This document shows positions 8,913 through 18,059 of a DNA stretch of 64,000 bases, piece after piece (the stretch's first letter is position 1; each line of letters begins with the position of its first letter). The stretch is taken from NCBI GenBank assembly GCA_964019335.1, contig OZ025676.1:62001-126000 (forward strand), written 5' to 3'. The position numbers were made by a program, and so were the translations under genes. The stretch comes from Diplonema japonicum (Eukaryota > Euglenozoa > Diplonemea > Diplonemida > Diplonemidae). The notes beneath the pieces were generated by a model, which saw only the letters and a program-made list of their open reading frames with translations, was not told the DNA's origin and did no database searches.

Positions 8913-10247
8913 TCAAAGATCATCGATATTGATACGCGTGGTGCCTTTCCCCGTCACAACGGGGCAGCTCTGCGAGGTTTGGGTCGGTAGGGGGCTCTGG
9001 CTGTCGCTCATGTGCGATGGCAAAGCAAGATCTCGTAAGGGGTTTTGTAACTCGTCAAGTGCGGCAGGAACGCGCCGTGTACTCTTCTTGCTCTCCTGAG
9101 GGATGGGTTCTGCGTCGCATGGAACGGCTTCGGACTCCAGGATGGTGCTGGGCACACGCCTGGAGCTCGTCAACTTCTCCGAAGCTGTTTTATCTTGCGG
9201 CAGCGCAGGGCTGACGATGGCATCCTTCTCAGCTGCTTTATTCGGAGGCGAGCCAAGTAAAGAACTCGATGAAGTGCTTGAGTGAGTGCCATTACCGTTT
9301 TCGACGTCACCCCCTTGTCGTGTCGAGTCAGGAACCACACGCTGGCTCGTAACAGGCTCCGTCGTGGCTGCACCGTCGATCACCACGTCTTCCAGCTCTG
9401 CGTGGCTCTTGTTCTCCTCCTTCTTGCCTGTCGCTCTTGAAGGTGCTTTTTCCATGTCTGCCAACAGCCTCTCGTCCTGCCAATCCCACGCGTCGACCTC
9501 AAGGTCCAAAAAGTTCTTTTTAATAAGCTCTTTTATAAGAGGCAGATCCTCCTTAGCAGGCGCAAAGGTGCCGGAACTGTTATCCATGATGAGCACGCCG
9601 TTCTTCACATGGAACTCGCCTGCGTACACAACCTCCTCTGCAGCGTTGGCATGCACGGCGTGCTTCGAGAGGTTGTCCCGAAGGACACTTCTTCCCGTGT
9701 GGCTGAAGTGCCACTGCCCATCGGGCAGAACCACGTATGTGAAAAAGATCATTTCCCCCTTCGACAGACCGTTGTTGATGAGGGCGAGGAGTTCCCTGCC
9801 TGAGTAAAGGAGGCCTTTGGTTGTCCTTTCGACTCCCATTGTTCTGTACAACGTGTTATGCTCTGCATGGATCGCGCTTCTGACTACCTTCGGTCCCGCC
9901 CCTGGGCCGTAGATCTGGCAAGCTGCTTTGTACGTTTTGGACCACTGCTGCCTTTTCCCCTTAAACACCTCGTCCACGTGATCTAGCTTCACGTTAAACA
10001 CATTAAAGGCAGTGAATTTTGGGTAGCCGTCCAAAAAGGTCAACCATCCACCCATGAAATGGTTGTGGTATACTTTGTACGCGTGTCCGTCCTGGCCTTC
10101 AGGCACCCCTTCAAGGAGCCTTATCTTGCTCGCCTCCATGATGCTCGCGTTGGCTTCTTTCCTTTGGAACCGCGCGATGAGCCAGCACAGTCCAAGCAGC
10201 ACCACTGTCACGGAAAGCCCGATGACAATACCCACCCATACCTCCAT
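8913..10247 (-). CDS. Single-pass membrane protein with conserved uncharacterised domain
   Basis: 444 aa from ATG 10247 (MEVWVGIVIGLSVTVVLLGL), behind a clear pyrimidine tract and ACAG five bases upstream. A transmembrane helix spans about residues 4-25, followed by a large cytosolic or lumenal domain up to ~250 and a Ser/Lys-rich disordered tail. The domain carries SHTGRSVLRDNLSKHAVHA, VVYAGEFHV and LIMDNSSGTFAPA, a set I associate with an uncharacterised domain of fungi and protists; no activity can be named. The acceptor tract begins inside the last codons of the gene upstream, leaving only 41 bases between stop and start. Confidence 0.65.
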   Translation of the reverse strand: MEVWVGIVIGLSVTVVLLGLCWLIARFQRKEANASIMEASKIRLLEGVPEGQDGHAYKVYHNHFMGGWLTFLDGYPKFTAFNVFNVKLDHVDEVFKGKRQQWSKTYKAACQIYGPGAGPKVVRSAIHAEHNTLYRTMGVERTTKGLLYSGRELLALINNGLSKGEMIFFTYVVLPDGQWHFSHTGRSVLRDNLSKHAVHANAAEEVVYAGEFHVKNGVLIMDNSSGTFAPAKEDLPLIKELIKKNFLDLEVDAWDWQDERLLADMEKAPSRATGKKEENKSHAELEDVVIDGAATTEPVTSQRVVPDSTRQGGDVENGNGTHSSTSSSSLLGSPPNKAAEKDAIVSPALPQDKTASEKLTSSRRVPSTILESEAVPCDAEPIPQESKKSTRRVPAALDELQNPLRDLALPSHMSDSQSPLPTQTSQSCPVVTGKGTTRINIDDL

Positions 10248-10300
10248 GTGACCTGTTTGAGTAGTATGGTTGTACGAGACGAGAGTGGTTACACAAGAAA
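10248..10300 (-). promoter_or_regulatory. Candidate trans-splice acceptor region
   Basis: On the minus strand a pyrimidine-rich run (CTTATCTCTTCTTTTCTTG) ends the upstream ankyrin gene and is followed by CACTCTCGTCTC, then AAACAG, GTCAC and ATG. This is the clearest example here of an acceptor tract overlapping the preceding coding region. Confidence 0.5.
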
Positions 10301-10852
10301 AGAAGAGATAAGCATCTGAAGGGGCATGGAAAGGCGTTTCGCTTCGGTGGTGCTGCGACGGCGCTGCCACATAAACAGGTTGGCGATCTCAAGGTGTCGA
10401 GCTCGCCAGAGGAACAAGGTAGCAACAGAGTCGTGGCCATTCTCTTCTGCCAACTGGCTAAGGGATCTCCCTGAAGGACTTCGTATGCGGGGGTCTGCGC
10501 CGCAGATTAGAACCTGCTTCGCTACCTCCTCGATGCCGTCACTTGCTACTTTGAACAGAAATTCGGGATCGTTTGCACCCATCCACATCAGCTCTCGCGC
10601 CACACACGGCTTCCACAGCGCTGTTCGAAGAGCCTTGGAGCTAGTCTGCACACCCGCCGCCACCAACATCTTAATCATCTCCTCATTCCCCTTCAGAACA
10701 GCTATCTCCATCACCGTTTTCCCATCGTGTACCGCATTTACCCTCTCGTGAAACTCCTTATGGTCTATGCATTTCACCGCAACCTCTTCCAACTGCTGTC
10801 TAACCTCCTCTACTTCATTTTTTTCAATTGCCTCGAAAAAGCACTTTTTCAT
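10289..10852 (-). CDS. Ankyrin-repeat-like protein, 187 aa
   Basis: The protein has helix-turn-helix repeats with ankyrin hallmarks: DGKTVMEIAVLKGNEEMIKMLVAAG, then VASDGIEEVAKQVLICGADP and SGRSLSQLAEENGHDSVATLF (quoted in parts). Ankyrin repeats bind other proteins; no other domain is seen. The C-terminal ~30 residues are basic and then hydrophobic because their codons coincide with the pyrimidine tract of the next gene. An out-of-frame ATG lies nine bases before the chosen start, so the start is less certain. It probably belongs to the same transcription unit as its neighbours. Confidence 0.6.
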   Translation of the reverse strand: MKKCFFEAIEKNEVEEVRQQLEEVAVKCIDHKEFHERVNAVHDGKTVMEIAVLKGNEEMIKMLVAAGVQTSSKALRTALWKPCVARELMWMGANDPEFLFKVASDGIEEVAKQVLICGADPRIRSPSGRSLSQLAEENGHDSVATLFLWRARHLEIANLFMWQRRRSTTEAKRLSMPLQMLISSFLV

Positions 10853-10932
10853 CCTTTCCCATATCTACCTATTAATAATATCGCGAGGGTAACACAGCTT
10901 CATGTTCATACTGTTAAGGGAGCGGAGGGGGA

Positions 10933-12459
10933 TTAAAGATTTGACGAGTCGAGGTAAGGAGGGGAGCCCATCCCCTTGTTCCTTTTTCTTTTCCTTTTGC
11001 CTGTTGTGTAAAGATGCTCATCCCAAGACTGTGCTAAGTAATCGGCGTCGTACCAAGCATGAGCACATGATGTGTTGTGGAGGTGCTCTGCAGCCTCGAC
11101 AAGCGCGGGGCGCAGGAGGTTGAATGAGACGTTCACATCGCAGCGACGCTTGCAGCCTTTCTGGTGGAGGGAAACGGGAATGTACCGAAGGTTGGACCTT
11201 CTGGCCATGAGGCGATAGTTTGTGTTGTAAGGGTACTCGCCCCACACCTCGACTAGGACTCCACTGTTCATGAACGCTGCCCACGTGAGGCCGTTGCCAT
11301 GCGTGCCGATCATGAGATCAGTGTTCGCTGCTATTTCTATCTGTTGCTTTAGCGGAAGGTCTTCAAACATCACAATCCTTACCTCCCCCAAAGGTTGTAC
11401 ATACTCGCTGAGGTCCTTTAGGTTTGTTATGTGAAGGTTGGCCTTCCTTTCTACGATGGTGATACGGGGCTTGCCACATGTAGCAGGCTGCCAGTCAATA
11501 CCCGAGGTCCGCAGCACTGATTCAACGGTCGCTCTCGAGCTTGTCGGCGTGATGTCAAACAACGGCACATGCCCCACAATCGCCTTCTTAAAGCACGTTC
11601 CACCCCAGTCCCGCAGCGACCTGACGTTTGATGGTTGCGAGGAGACGGCGGCCCACAGCCCCCATTGCACCGCATCCATGTACCTTGGGTTGTACGACTT
11701 CTTGTCGTTCCAGCTGCTGTGCGACCCAAACCTTTGAGGTGCAAAACCCGCCTTTAGAACAGCTATCTTCGGGTCTTCCGTTACCTTTTCCAGCGCTAAA
11801 ATGGCCTTTACGCCCATGATACATGCCCACAAGTGATACCCATAGGTGTCCCAGCACAATACCACTACAAGTACACCGGAGTCCTCAGCAGGCGGAGGGC
11901 TGCGTGTCCCATCAAGTGGCACGGACTTTGTGTCGCCTTCGTTGCATATCAGAGCTCTGTGATGTCCTTCTGAGCCCATGACCTGTATTCGCACAGGGTG
12001 CTCATTGTCGACGGGTTTTATGTACGGGAGATGCTTGTGCTTATTCGAAGATTTGTCCCCTCGTTGTTTATCTACAGACACACACACGGGGCCAAAAGTC
12101 GTGCTGCATCTCTTCTCTGTGATAATCCTGGGCGGTGGTTTGCTTCCATTCGCACTGTAGCTTGCAATCAGCATCATCTCATAGTCGAAGATCTCTTGGA
12201 TAGGAGGCTGCTTCTTTGTGCCCTGCAGGAATGTTGGGAGTCTAATGCTATGCACTTCAGCCGTGCCATTAACAGATTTTTGTTGCTCGATTGCTATTTT
12301 CACTTCTTGAACTGTTGTTCCCACATGATTGCGGTCATCTGCCTCTCTCGGTAATGGGGGGTTCTGCCCAGGGTGCCACGGCTGGTCTAAAGCCCCTTTG
12401 AGACCTGCTGCGAAGACGCCAAACCCTAGACATAGTATCACCTTTTCCCACAACAGCAT
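10933..12459 (-). CDS. GT61/DUF563-like glycosyltransferase, type II membrane protein
   Basis: 508 aa from ATG 12459, one base after ACACAG; the frame stays open further upstream only as a shadow of the preceding gene. MLLWEKVILCLGFGVFAAGL is a signal anchor placing the enzyme in the Golgi lumen. The C-terminal half carries FEDLPLKQQIEIAANTDLMI and then GTHGNGLTWAAFM and VEVWGEYPYNTNYRLMA, the diagnostic HG-x-GLT block of the GT61 (DUF563) family, which transfers xylose, GlcNAc or arabinose to glycoproteins or glycans. Substrate cannot be told. A Cys-rich stretch (CKRRCD) lies near the end. Confidence 0.75.
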   Translation of the reverse strand: MLLWEKVILCLGFGVFAAGLKGALDQPWHPGQNPPLPREADDRNHVGTTVQEVKIAIEQQKSVNGTAEVHSIRLPTFLQGTKKQPPIQEIFDYEMMLIASYSANGSKPPPRIITEKRCSTTFGPVCVSVDKQRGDKSSNKHKHLPYIKPVDNEHPVRIQVMGSEGHHRALICNEGDTKSVPLDGTRSPPPAEDSGVLVVVLCWDTYGYHLWACIMGVKAILALEKVTEDPKIAVLKAGFAPQRFGSHSSWNDKKSYNPRYMDAVQWGLWAAVSSQPSNVRSLRDWGGTCFKKAIVGHVPLFDITPTSSRATVESVLRTSGIDWQPATCGKPRITIVERKANLHITNLKDLSEYVQPLGEVRIVMFEDLPLKQQIEIAANTDLMIGTHGNGLTWAAFMNSGVLVEVWGEYPYNTNYRLMARRSNLRYIPVSLHQKGCKRRCDVNVSFNLLRPALVEAAEHLHNTSCAHAWYDADYLAQSWDEHLYTTGKRKRKRNKGMGSPPYLDSSNL

Positions 12460-12517
12460 CCTGTGTGTGTCGTGGTGCAACAAACCGCGTAGAATACAAA
12501 CAAGTACAACTAACTGG

Positions 12518-13363
12518 TTACTTCTTGAAGGTGTCCAATTCCCATTCTGCGGAGGGGTCAACCCCCTCTCCCGGTCGCCTTCCTGTTCTGGCAATGAATT
12601 CTTCGCGTTCTCGCTGAAGCTTTGCCTCATGCACATGGAGGGCCTCTCGCTGTGCCTTGAGACGGGCTTCCTGTGCAAGAATCGCTTGCTCGTCAATGAG
12701 GGCGGTGCGGTGGGCCTCCTTAGTGGTGATGTGGCCAGGGGAGAAGCGGGTGTGGGTTTGGGGAACGTTTTCTTCTCTCTCTTGACTTGCGATACGTGCC
12801 AAGTCATCATCAGTGTACCTCGCAGAGGGCGGTGGTGGTTGGAAGGATGGTGTGGGTGATTGGAAGTAAGAAGACGGGCGGGGGTTGGTGTTTTGGTCTG
12901 GATTCGGACTCGACCGTGTTTCATACTCACGGCTAACCCTGCGGGGTTGCTGCCGGGCTTCATACTCACCAAAATCCGTCCTGTCTCTTTGGGATGAGGC
13001 TTTTCTGTATCCTCTTGGTGACTCATCCTCAAATGTCATTATCTCATTCTCATTGGGAAACACCCCTTGTCCCACGCGCTGCTTTGCGTAGAGCTGCGCC
13101 CACGGCTTCAACTGGCTTGCAAACCTCAACTCGTTCCATCTCTTCGTGCCCTCTGAATACACCACAAACCGCGACACATGGAACGATTCCTCACCCCCGT
13201 ACGTGTGCCGCCCCATCTCCTTCCCGTTCTGCATCCACAGTTCCAGCTGGAACAGCCTCTCCGTCTCGGCCTTCAGCTCTTCGAGGTTTGGTTTTATAGG
13301 GAACGCAATCTCCATGTTGTGTTTGACACCAGCCATATCAGCGCACACGCACACAACGTACAT
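12518..13363 (-). CDS. Uncharacterised 281-aa protein with C-terminal coiled coil
   Basis: From ATG 13363 (MYVVCVCADMAGVKHNMEIAF), behind CTACAG four bases upstream. The N-terminal ~110 residues look globular (LEELKAETERLFQLELW, YGGEESFHVSRFVVYSEG, KRWNELRFASQLKPWAQLY); a Pro/Ser/Arg-rich disordered middle and a C-terminal helix rich in Arg, Glu and Gln (LIDEQAILAQEARLKAQRE) follow. The N-terminal module resembles a conserved protist domain but I cannot name it. A cytoskeletal or flagellar role is possible and not shown by the sequence. Confidence 0.55.
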   Translation of the reverse strand: MYVVCVCADMAGVKHNMEIAFPIKPNLEELKAETERLFQLELWMQNGKEMGRHTYGGEESFHVSRFVVYSEGTKRWNELRFASQLKPWAQLYAKQRVGQGVFPNENEIMTFEDESPRGYRKASSQRDRTDFGEYEARQQPRRVSREYETRSSPNPDQNTNPRPSSYFQSPTPSFQPPPPSARYTDDDLARIASQEREENVPQTHTRFSPGHITTKEAHRTALIDEQAILAQEARLKAQREALHVHEAKLQREREEFIARTGRRPGEGVDPSAEWELDTFKK

Positions 13364-13471
13364 CTTGCTGTAGTCCTGGTGACGCAATGGGAAAGGATAC
13401 AAGAGCCCGTACAAGGTATAAAGCACTAACCTTAACCGGAAAAACTTATACAATACAAAGTGCGACTGATA

Positions 13472-15067
13472 CTATGGCTTATCAAACACCTCTTTGTAAT
13501 ATCGCGTCAAAAGCAAATTCAGGAGCTGAGAGGCTTGCTGGTGAAGAGGGACAATGTCGGCAAGCGATATTCTTGGAAAGACAAAGAGGTAAGGTGAGAC
13601 AGAAACGGAAAGTAGACGGGACTTGGACCCGTTAGAGGGCGAGTGGTACAGGATGGTGCTAAGGAAGTGCAGCATCCAGAGAAGGATCTGCTGGTACGCA
13701 TGTGGGATGGAGGGCCGGAAGATGAAACCTAAGGGGTCTAAGGGGTCCAAGTTGTTCTTAATGACACATTGGGTTATACACCCCAACACACCACCAGGAA
13801 TGGTACGCAGGTAGTACAGGAGATACTGGGCTACACAGCAAGCATCGTGCTCCTTAAGGCACCTCCCTTCATCGAGAAGAACTCTCCACTGCGTGGTGGG
13901 CCGGACCGACCCTGACAACCCGAGCACATCCTTTGTGTTTAGCCCGCCTTTGTTTATGATTTCTCTCTTGAGCCTGACCAAGATGCTTGGCACGAAGTAG
14001 TCACCGTCCTGTGTGAGTCCTATTTCGCTCAATGGCCGCCCTACCACACTCACCTCTCTAGGGATCGAGATTGATAGGAACTGCCTGAACCCAAACTCAG
14101 ACTCCAGCACGACCAGCTCCCGAACGCCGTTCCGCAAATGATGGTACGACGTGCTGATGAGAGATATCGGTATAGGGTGTATCTCTTTCTTTGACACGCT
14201 CCCAGAAGAACTGCACAGCACATGGAAGTCATACCCTGACGGCTGCTCTATCCCATACAGCTCCCGCGAGTGCATCCAGTACCGGTACGTCCTGCTCCCA
14301 GGATTCTTCAGTTTCACATCCTTGTAGACCCTGATCTCCGACCTCCCATCAAGGATCAAATCTTCCGTGAAATGGTGACAAGGGGTGATCACAGGGCCGT
14401 ACACGTCTCTTTTCCGTTCTTTTTGGAGGCTCTTGTTCGACAGTATAAATCCAACAAGATGGCCACGTAAGGTTTCTATTGCAGAGGAGTCCTTCTGGAA
14501 ATGACGTTTGTTCTTCTTCCAGTTTTCCATAGCTGCGTGTAGTTCAGAGGTGTAAATTGAGAGGGCGTGCTGCTGGTGGGCCTCTGCAGTCGCTGCAGGG
14601 ACTGAGAAAATAAAGGCAGAAAGTCGCTGAAGGTCTGTCTTAAGTATCTCTTTGCACGCATAGCATCGCAGGAAGAGGTCGATGGCGGAGTCGTGTGTGA
14701 TGCAGATGGAGTCCTTGAGGCGGGTTTTTTGGAGACCACGTTTCTCGCGTACTTGCTTCTCCGGCATGCTGTCCTGGTTCCTCAGCCTGTTGGCGTGTTC
14801 CGGCTGCAACGATGCGGGTGGTTGCAGCACGAACGCCTCCTTCAACTCTTCAACACTCATCCCTAGGTCCTTCTCCGTAACCTTTCCTAGCAGCGTTGGT
14901 TCTGACGGCATCCGCGTCGGCCCCACAAACGAGCTCAACAGAAACTCATCATCAGCAACCTTCAAGCTCGTCTTCGCTATCCCCTTCGGCACCCACTCAG
15001 GCAGCTTGTCATCCACATCGACATTCAGAATGTCGACGTGGGGCACGTCGTCACCATCAGTCCACAT
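13472..15067 (-). CDS. RhoGAP-like protein lacking the arginine finger
   Basis: 531 aa. The C-terminal ~200 residues match the RhoGAP fold: VVGRPLSEIGLTQDGDYFVP, SILVRLKREI, LDEGRCLKEHDACCVAQYLL, YYLRTIPGGVLG, and RPSIPHAYQQILLWMLHFL. RhoGAPs stimulate GTP hydrolysis by Rho-family GTPases. The usual G-I-F-R-x-S-G, with its catalytic arginine, is replaced by V-L-G-L-S-G, so catalytic activity is doubtful and a binding role is likelier. The N-terminal half is without recognised domains. A pyrimidine-rich stretch near 13580-13635 (SVSVSPYLFVFPR) may be an unspliced 51-nt intron in frame. ATG 15067 lies one base after GCAG. Confidence 0.65.
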   Translation of the reverse strand: MWTDGDDVPHVDILNVDVDDKLPEWVPKGIAKTSLKVADDEFLLSSFVGPTRMPSEPTLLGKVTEKDLGMSVEELKEAFVLQPPASLQPEHANRLRNQDSMPEKQVREKRGLQKTRLKDSICITHDSAIDLFLRCYACKEILKTDLQRLSAFIFSVPAATAEAHQQHALSIYTSELHAAMENWKKNKRHFQKDSSAIETLRGHLVGFILSNKSLQKERKRDVYGPVITPCHHFTEDLILDGRSEIRVYKDVKLKNPGSRTYRYWMHSRELYGIEQPSGYDFHVLCSSSGSVSKKEIHPIPISLISTSYHHLRNGVRELVVLESEFGFRQFLSISIPREVSVVGRPLSEIGLTQDGDYFVPSILVRLKREIINKGGLNTKDVLGLSGSVRPTTQWRVLLDEGRCLKEHDACCVAQYLLYYLRTIPGGVLGCITQCVIKNNLDPLDPLGFIFRPSIPHAYQQILLWMLHFLSTILYHSPSNGSKSRLLSVSVSPYLFVFPRISLADIVPLHQQASQLLNLLLTRYYKEVFDKP

Positions 15068-15132
15068 CCTGCTGTGCTGTTCGGAGGCGGGATGTGAGAA
15101 GAAAATGTGGGGAAAAAAGGGGGAGTACTTGA

Positions 15133-16497
15133 CTATGCCACCTCAGCTTGTGCGTGGATCATGTTGTCCTGCACATCTTGCTTGGACACAATGGCAGTAT
15201 CACTTGCAGGGGACACAGGGTCGTAGTCTGCTGCCTCGTTCTCGTCTTCTTCCACGTCACCAGGGCCAGCAGGGCTGACATTCTCAAACCCTTCGTTCTG
15301 GTAAGTATCTTCAATTTCCGGCTCCTGTGTTGGATCTGGGACAGTGCCGTTTGGCACGCCTTGTACCTCCTGGATGCCCGCCTGCGCCCCTTCACCGGGT
15401 TCTTCGGAAGCAGGTGCGTTGCTCGAAGCAAGCACTTCTGCTTCTTTCCCAGCTTGAATGGTTTGAAGGACCTCGTGCTGCTGTAAAGCCTCATCCGGTC
15501 CCTCTTTTTCGATCGTTGCGTCCTCCATTCCTACTGTTTCTTCCTCCTCGATCTTTGTTAGTACTTCTTTCTGTTCTTCCTGTGTCTCGTTCTGTAGAAC
15601 TCGACTTCCTAACTCGTCAGTGCTTCCTGCCGTCTGGCTAACTCGGTCTTGTTCCTGTGCGGGTAGGGTCTCTGGGTCTGATACGTGCTCATCTTGTTTA
15701 CTGAGCTCATCTTCGGCTGCTTCCGGCTTCACTCTCGATGTCTCCCTTGAATCTAGCCACTGTGTGCACCTTGTATCGTACTCTGGCAAAAGCTTGTTGA
15801 AAGTCCTGTCGAACCTCTCTATTCCTATCCATTCGGCAACGGCAGCTGCCGGTACTACCTTCTTCACAGCGCGCTGCAGTCGCAAAGCATTGTGGATGCG
15901 CAACTTCTCTTCTTCGGTGAGTTTGGGACACCCTTCTGGAAGCAAGCACCAGACGTTGATTGCACACAAGAAAGAAGACCAGGGTACTGATGGCGATGTG
16001 CCGAACTGCTCTTCCCACAGCTCCGCAAAGGCAGGGTTGTCGGCAAAGCAGACGCTTGTAGGGATAGCAGTTTTCGTAAGTTCCACGATAGCTTGTTTAA
16101 TATATGGGGACTGGCAGCCCTCGATCTTTTCTTCGAAAACGCCGTTCTTGTACAGCAACACTGTAGGGCGTGAGCGGTTCTCTTGTTGCAAAAGGAAGGG
16201 TTGCCAGAATTCAGGCTGGGCATGAAACGTGCCCCTGAAGTTGGGCCGTGCCTCGTCACCCATGCTCTTCATGACCTGCGTGCCGTTGACCGCTAGGAAT
16301 TGCATGGTGGCGTTAAGCTTCTCCCCGCAATACAGAATATCCAGAAACATGTTTTGCAGCACAGCGCAGGGGCCCCACGCGTCCGCATATATATCCACGA
16401 CAGTCACGGCAGGCACGTCGCCTCCCTGCAGCGAGAGGTGTTTTATCAGGTCGTTCTTTGCCGTCACTTGGAAGACAGCCTCCTGTTGTGGCGGCAT
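15133..16497 (-). CDS. Thioredoxin-fold protein with acidic tail (TXNDC3/NME8-like)
   Basis: 454 aa from ATG 16497, six bases after GACAG. The first ~120 residues form a thioredoxin-like domain: VTVVDIYADAWGPCAVLQNM contains the active-site position as WGPC, keeping only the second Cys of the usual WCGPC. This variant and the following layout resemble the thioredoxin domains of TXNDC3/NME8 and other axonemal proteins, which act as dynein-associated chains and not as reductases. A second helical segment (KLTEEEKLRIHNALRLQRAV) follows, then a long Glu/Gln/Pro-rich disordered tail. No NDK domain is visible, so the NME8 link is tentative. Confidence 0.6.
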   Translation of the reverse strand: MPPQQEAVFQVTAKNDLIKHLSLQGGDVPAVTVVDIYADAWGPCAVLQNMFLDILYCGEKLNATMQFLAVNGTQVMKSMGDEARPNFRGTFHAQPEFWQPFLLQQENRSRPTVLLYKNGVFEEKIEGCQSPYIKQAIVELTKTAIPTSVCFADNPAFAELWEEQFGTSPSVPWSSFLCAINVWCLLPEGCPKLTEEEKLRIHNALRLQRAVKKVVPAAAVAEWIGIERFDRTFNKLLPEYDTRCTQWLDSRETSRVKPEAAEDELSKQDEHVSDPETLPAQEQDRVSQTAGSTDELGSRVLQNETQEEQKEVLTKIEEEETVGMEDATIEKEGPDEALQQHEVLQTIQAGKEAEVLASSNAPASEEPGEGAQAGIQEVQGVPNGTVPDPTQEPEIEDTYQNEGFENVSPAGPGDVEEDENEAADYDPVSPASDTAIVSKQDVQDNMIHAQAEVA

Positions 16498-16605
16498 TGT
16501 TGCCTGTCGAAGTGGGTTGCACAAGGGATGGTAAACAACTAACTTACGTAGAAAAAGTGTAAATGGAAGTGGGATGAAAACAACTAACTTTTATACGCGC
16601 ACACA

Positions 16606-16606
<1 letters not shown>

Positions 16607-16661
<55 letters not shown>
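16607..16661. repeat. 55-base A tract (poly-T on the sense strand)
   Basis: An uninterrupted run of A on the plus strand in the spacer between the RCC1-like gene and the thioredoxin-like gene. On the sense strand it is T55, about 100-150 bases before the downstream start, where a polypyrimidine tract would be expected. Confidence 0.9.
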
Positions 16662-16663
<2 letters not shown>

Positions 16664-16717
16664 CAAGGATCATAACTTTACTAAAAATAAGGCACTTGTA
16701 TTGACAAACAGAACTGA

Positions 16718-17830
16718 TCAAAGACTATCGCCTTGCAGGCAGGGGAGTCGCTTGAACAAAGGGGGTTCTGGGGTGTTTAGAACTGCAAAGTTACGTGTGG
16801 GAACTACGTCGTACCTGTAGAATTTCTTCGGTGGAGGGAGGCTGAGCATGGGTTCTCTTGGAGACAAAGCACGCATGTGGGCAGGCTGGTACTGCGTGTG
16901 TGACCGCATGGGGAGGTCAAAGATAGTAAGTACCTTGGAGCGGGACTCCAGGGGCGGGAGGGGGCGAACGGCTTTTTTCGCTCGTTTCTTTTGATCGGCT
17001 GGTTTGGATGGGAGCAGGAACACGTCCCCCCCCGACACGGAAGTCTGGCCGCTTCCATTGTACCCCCATACATGCAGCTGCTTGTTCTCGTCGACAGCCA
17101 AAGAGTGCATCCCACCTGCTGCGATGTGTACAATTTTGGAATGAAACACAGGCGGTGCGATCCGCCCATTCCCCTTGTGACCCCATCCGACTACTGACCC
17201 GTCATCAAAAAGAGCGAGGGAATGCCGCCCACCTGCCGCGACCTTCACAGGCCTGCCTGGGTAGGTGTCTGTATGTGGGGGGTTCGCCTGGCCACAGTCA
17301 TTTTTGCCCCAGCCATATATCTCACCGTTTGTAAGGATAGCCAGGGCGTGCCCGCCGCCTGCTGCAATGTAGGTAACCCGTGCGGCCATGGGTATATCGG
17401 GCTGTGTGATGGTTCCCCAGCACAGCACAACACCATTGTCGAGAAGGGCCATCGAGTGTTGCGAGCCTGCCGCGACTTGCACAGCACGACGCCGCAGGCA
17501 CGGCAGGTCGCTGTCTTTCTTGGAGCAACCCCATCCTATGACCCCGCCTTTTCGAAGCAGAGCTAAGGTGTGGGAACCTCCGCACGACACACTCCGCACC
17601 TTATCACACTGTGGGATGTCGAGACGTGCGTCGTGTTTCCCCCACCCCACCACGCTGCCGTCTTCGAGCACTGCCATAGAGTGCATCTCACCTGCTGACA
17701 CACACACAGCACGTTTTCCTCCAAAGATCCCGTTCTCGGGGACGGCTCTTCCCCCGCCGTTGGCACCCCACCCCAGCACAGTCCCATTATCACGTATAGC
17801 TACATTGTGGTAGGCCCCGGCAGCGGCCAT
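16718..17830 (-). CDS. RCC1-repeat (beta-propeller) protein, 370 aa
   Basis: About seven RCC1-type repeats fill residues 1-270, each with the cycle VAAGxxHSLAL...DGSVVGWG, for example AAGAYHNVAIRDNGTVLGWG, SAGEMHSMAVLEDGSVVGWG and AAGGRHSLALFDDGSVVGWG. RCC1 propellers bind proteins or nucleotides; RCC1 itself is the Ran exchange factor, but many single-propeller proteins have other roles. Repeats here are short (about 40 residues) and closer to bacterial/protist RCC1-like proteins than to nuclear RCC1. The last ~100 residues are basic and proline-rich. ATG 17830 follows CCCAG by five bases. The specific partner is unknown. Confidence 0.8.
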   Translation of the reverse strand: MAAAGAYHNVAIRDNGTVLGWGANGGGRAVPENGIFGGKRAVCVSAGEMHSMAVLEDGSVVGWGKHDARLDIPQCDKVRSVSCGGSHTLALLRKGGVIGWGCSKKDSDLPCLRRRAVQVAAGSQHSMALLDNGVVLCWGTITQPDIPMAARVTYIAAGGGHALAILTNGEIYGWGKNDCGQANPPHTDTYPGRPVKVAAGGRHSLALFDDGSVVGWGHKGNGRIAPPVFHSKIVHIAAGGMHSLAVDENKQLHVWGYNGSGQTSVSGGDVFLLPSKPADQKKRAKKAVRPLPPLESRSKVLTIFDLPMRSHTQYQPAHMRALSPREPMLSLPPPKKFYRYDVVPTRNFAVLNTPEPPLFKRLPCLQGDSL

Positions 17831-17938
17831 TGGTCCTGGGGGAACGATGGATATTGGGGGAATACGGTAATAGTAATTTAATAAAAAAGGGGGAGGGGGA
17901 CGGGTTATAGTTTACTTCAAAATCTCTTCAAAATAAAA

Positions 17939-17982
17939 GATGTCTTTGAAGGGAACCTGCAGTATGTGACAGGATCGCCTAA
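17939..17982. repeat. Dispersed repeat A, copy 1
   Basis: GATGTCTTTGAAGGGAACCT followed by GCAGTATGTGACAGGATCGCCTAA. Nearly identical to 58241-58284 and about 80 percent like 54209-54247. It lies downstream of the RS-repeat gene, preceded by an A-rich stretch. Confidence 0.85.
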
Positions 17983-18059
17983 AATAAAATTAAAAAAAGG
18001 AAGAAAAAAAAAACATGTGTGTTTTCGTGTAATCAAAAAGGGAGACTGTGACAGAGAAC

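Noticed and set aside
12460-13032. Upstream extension of the glycosyltransferase frame by 191 codons
   Set aside because: It overlaps the 281-aa gene in another frame, and a good acceptor and ATG with signal anchor lie at 12459.
17939-17982. Spliced-leader RNA gene as explanation of repeat A
   Set aside because: No donor GT with a downstream Sm-site arrangement, and the copies sit next to retroelement-like or gene 3' ends in a non-array layout.
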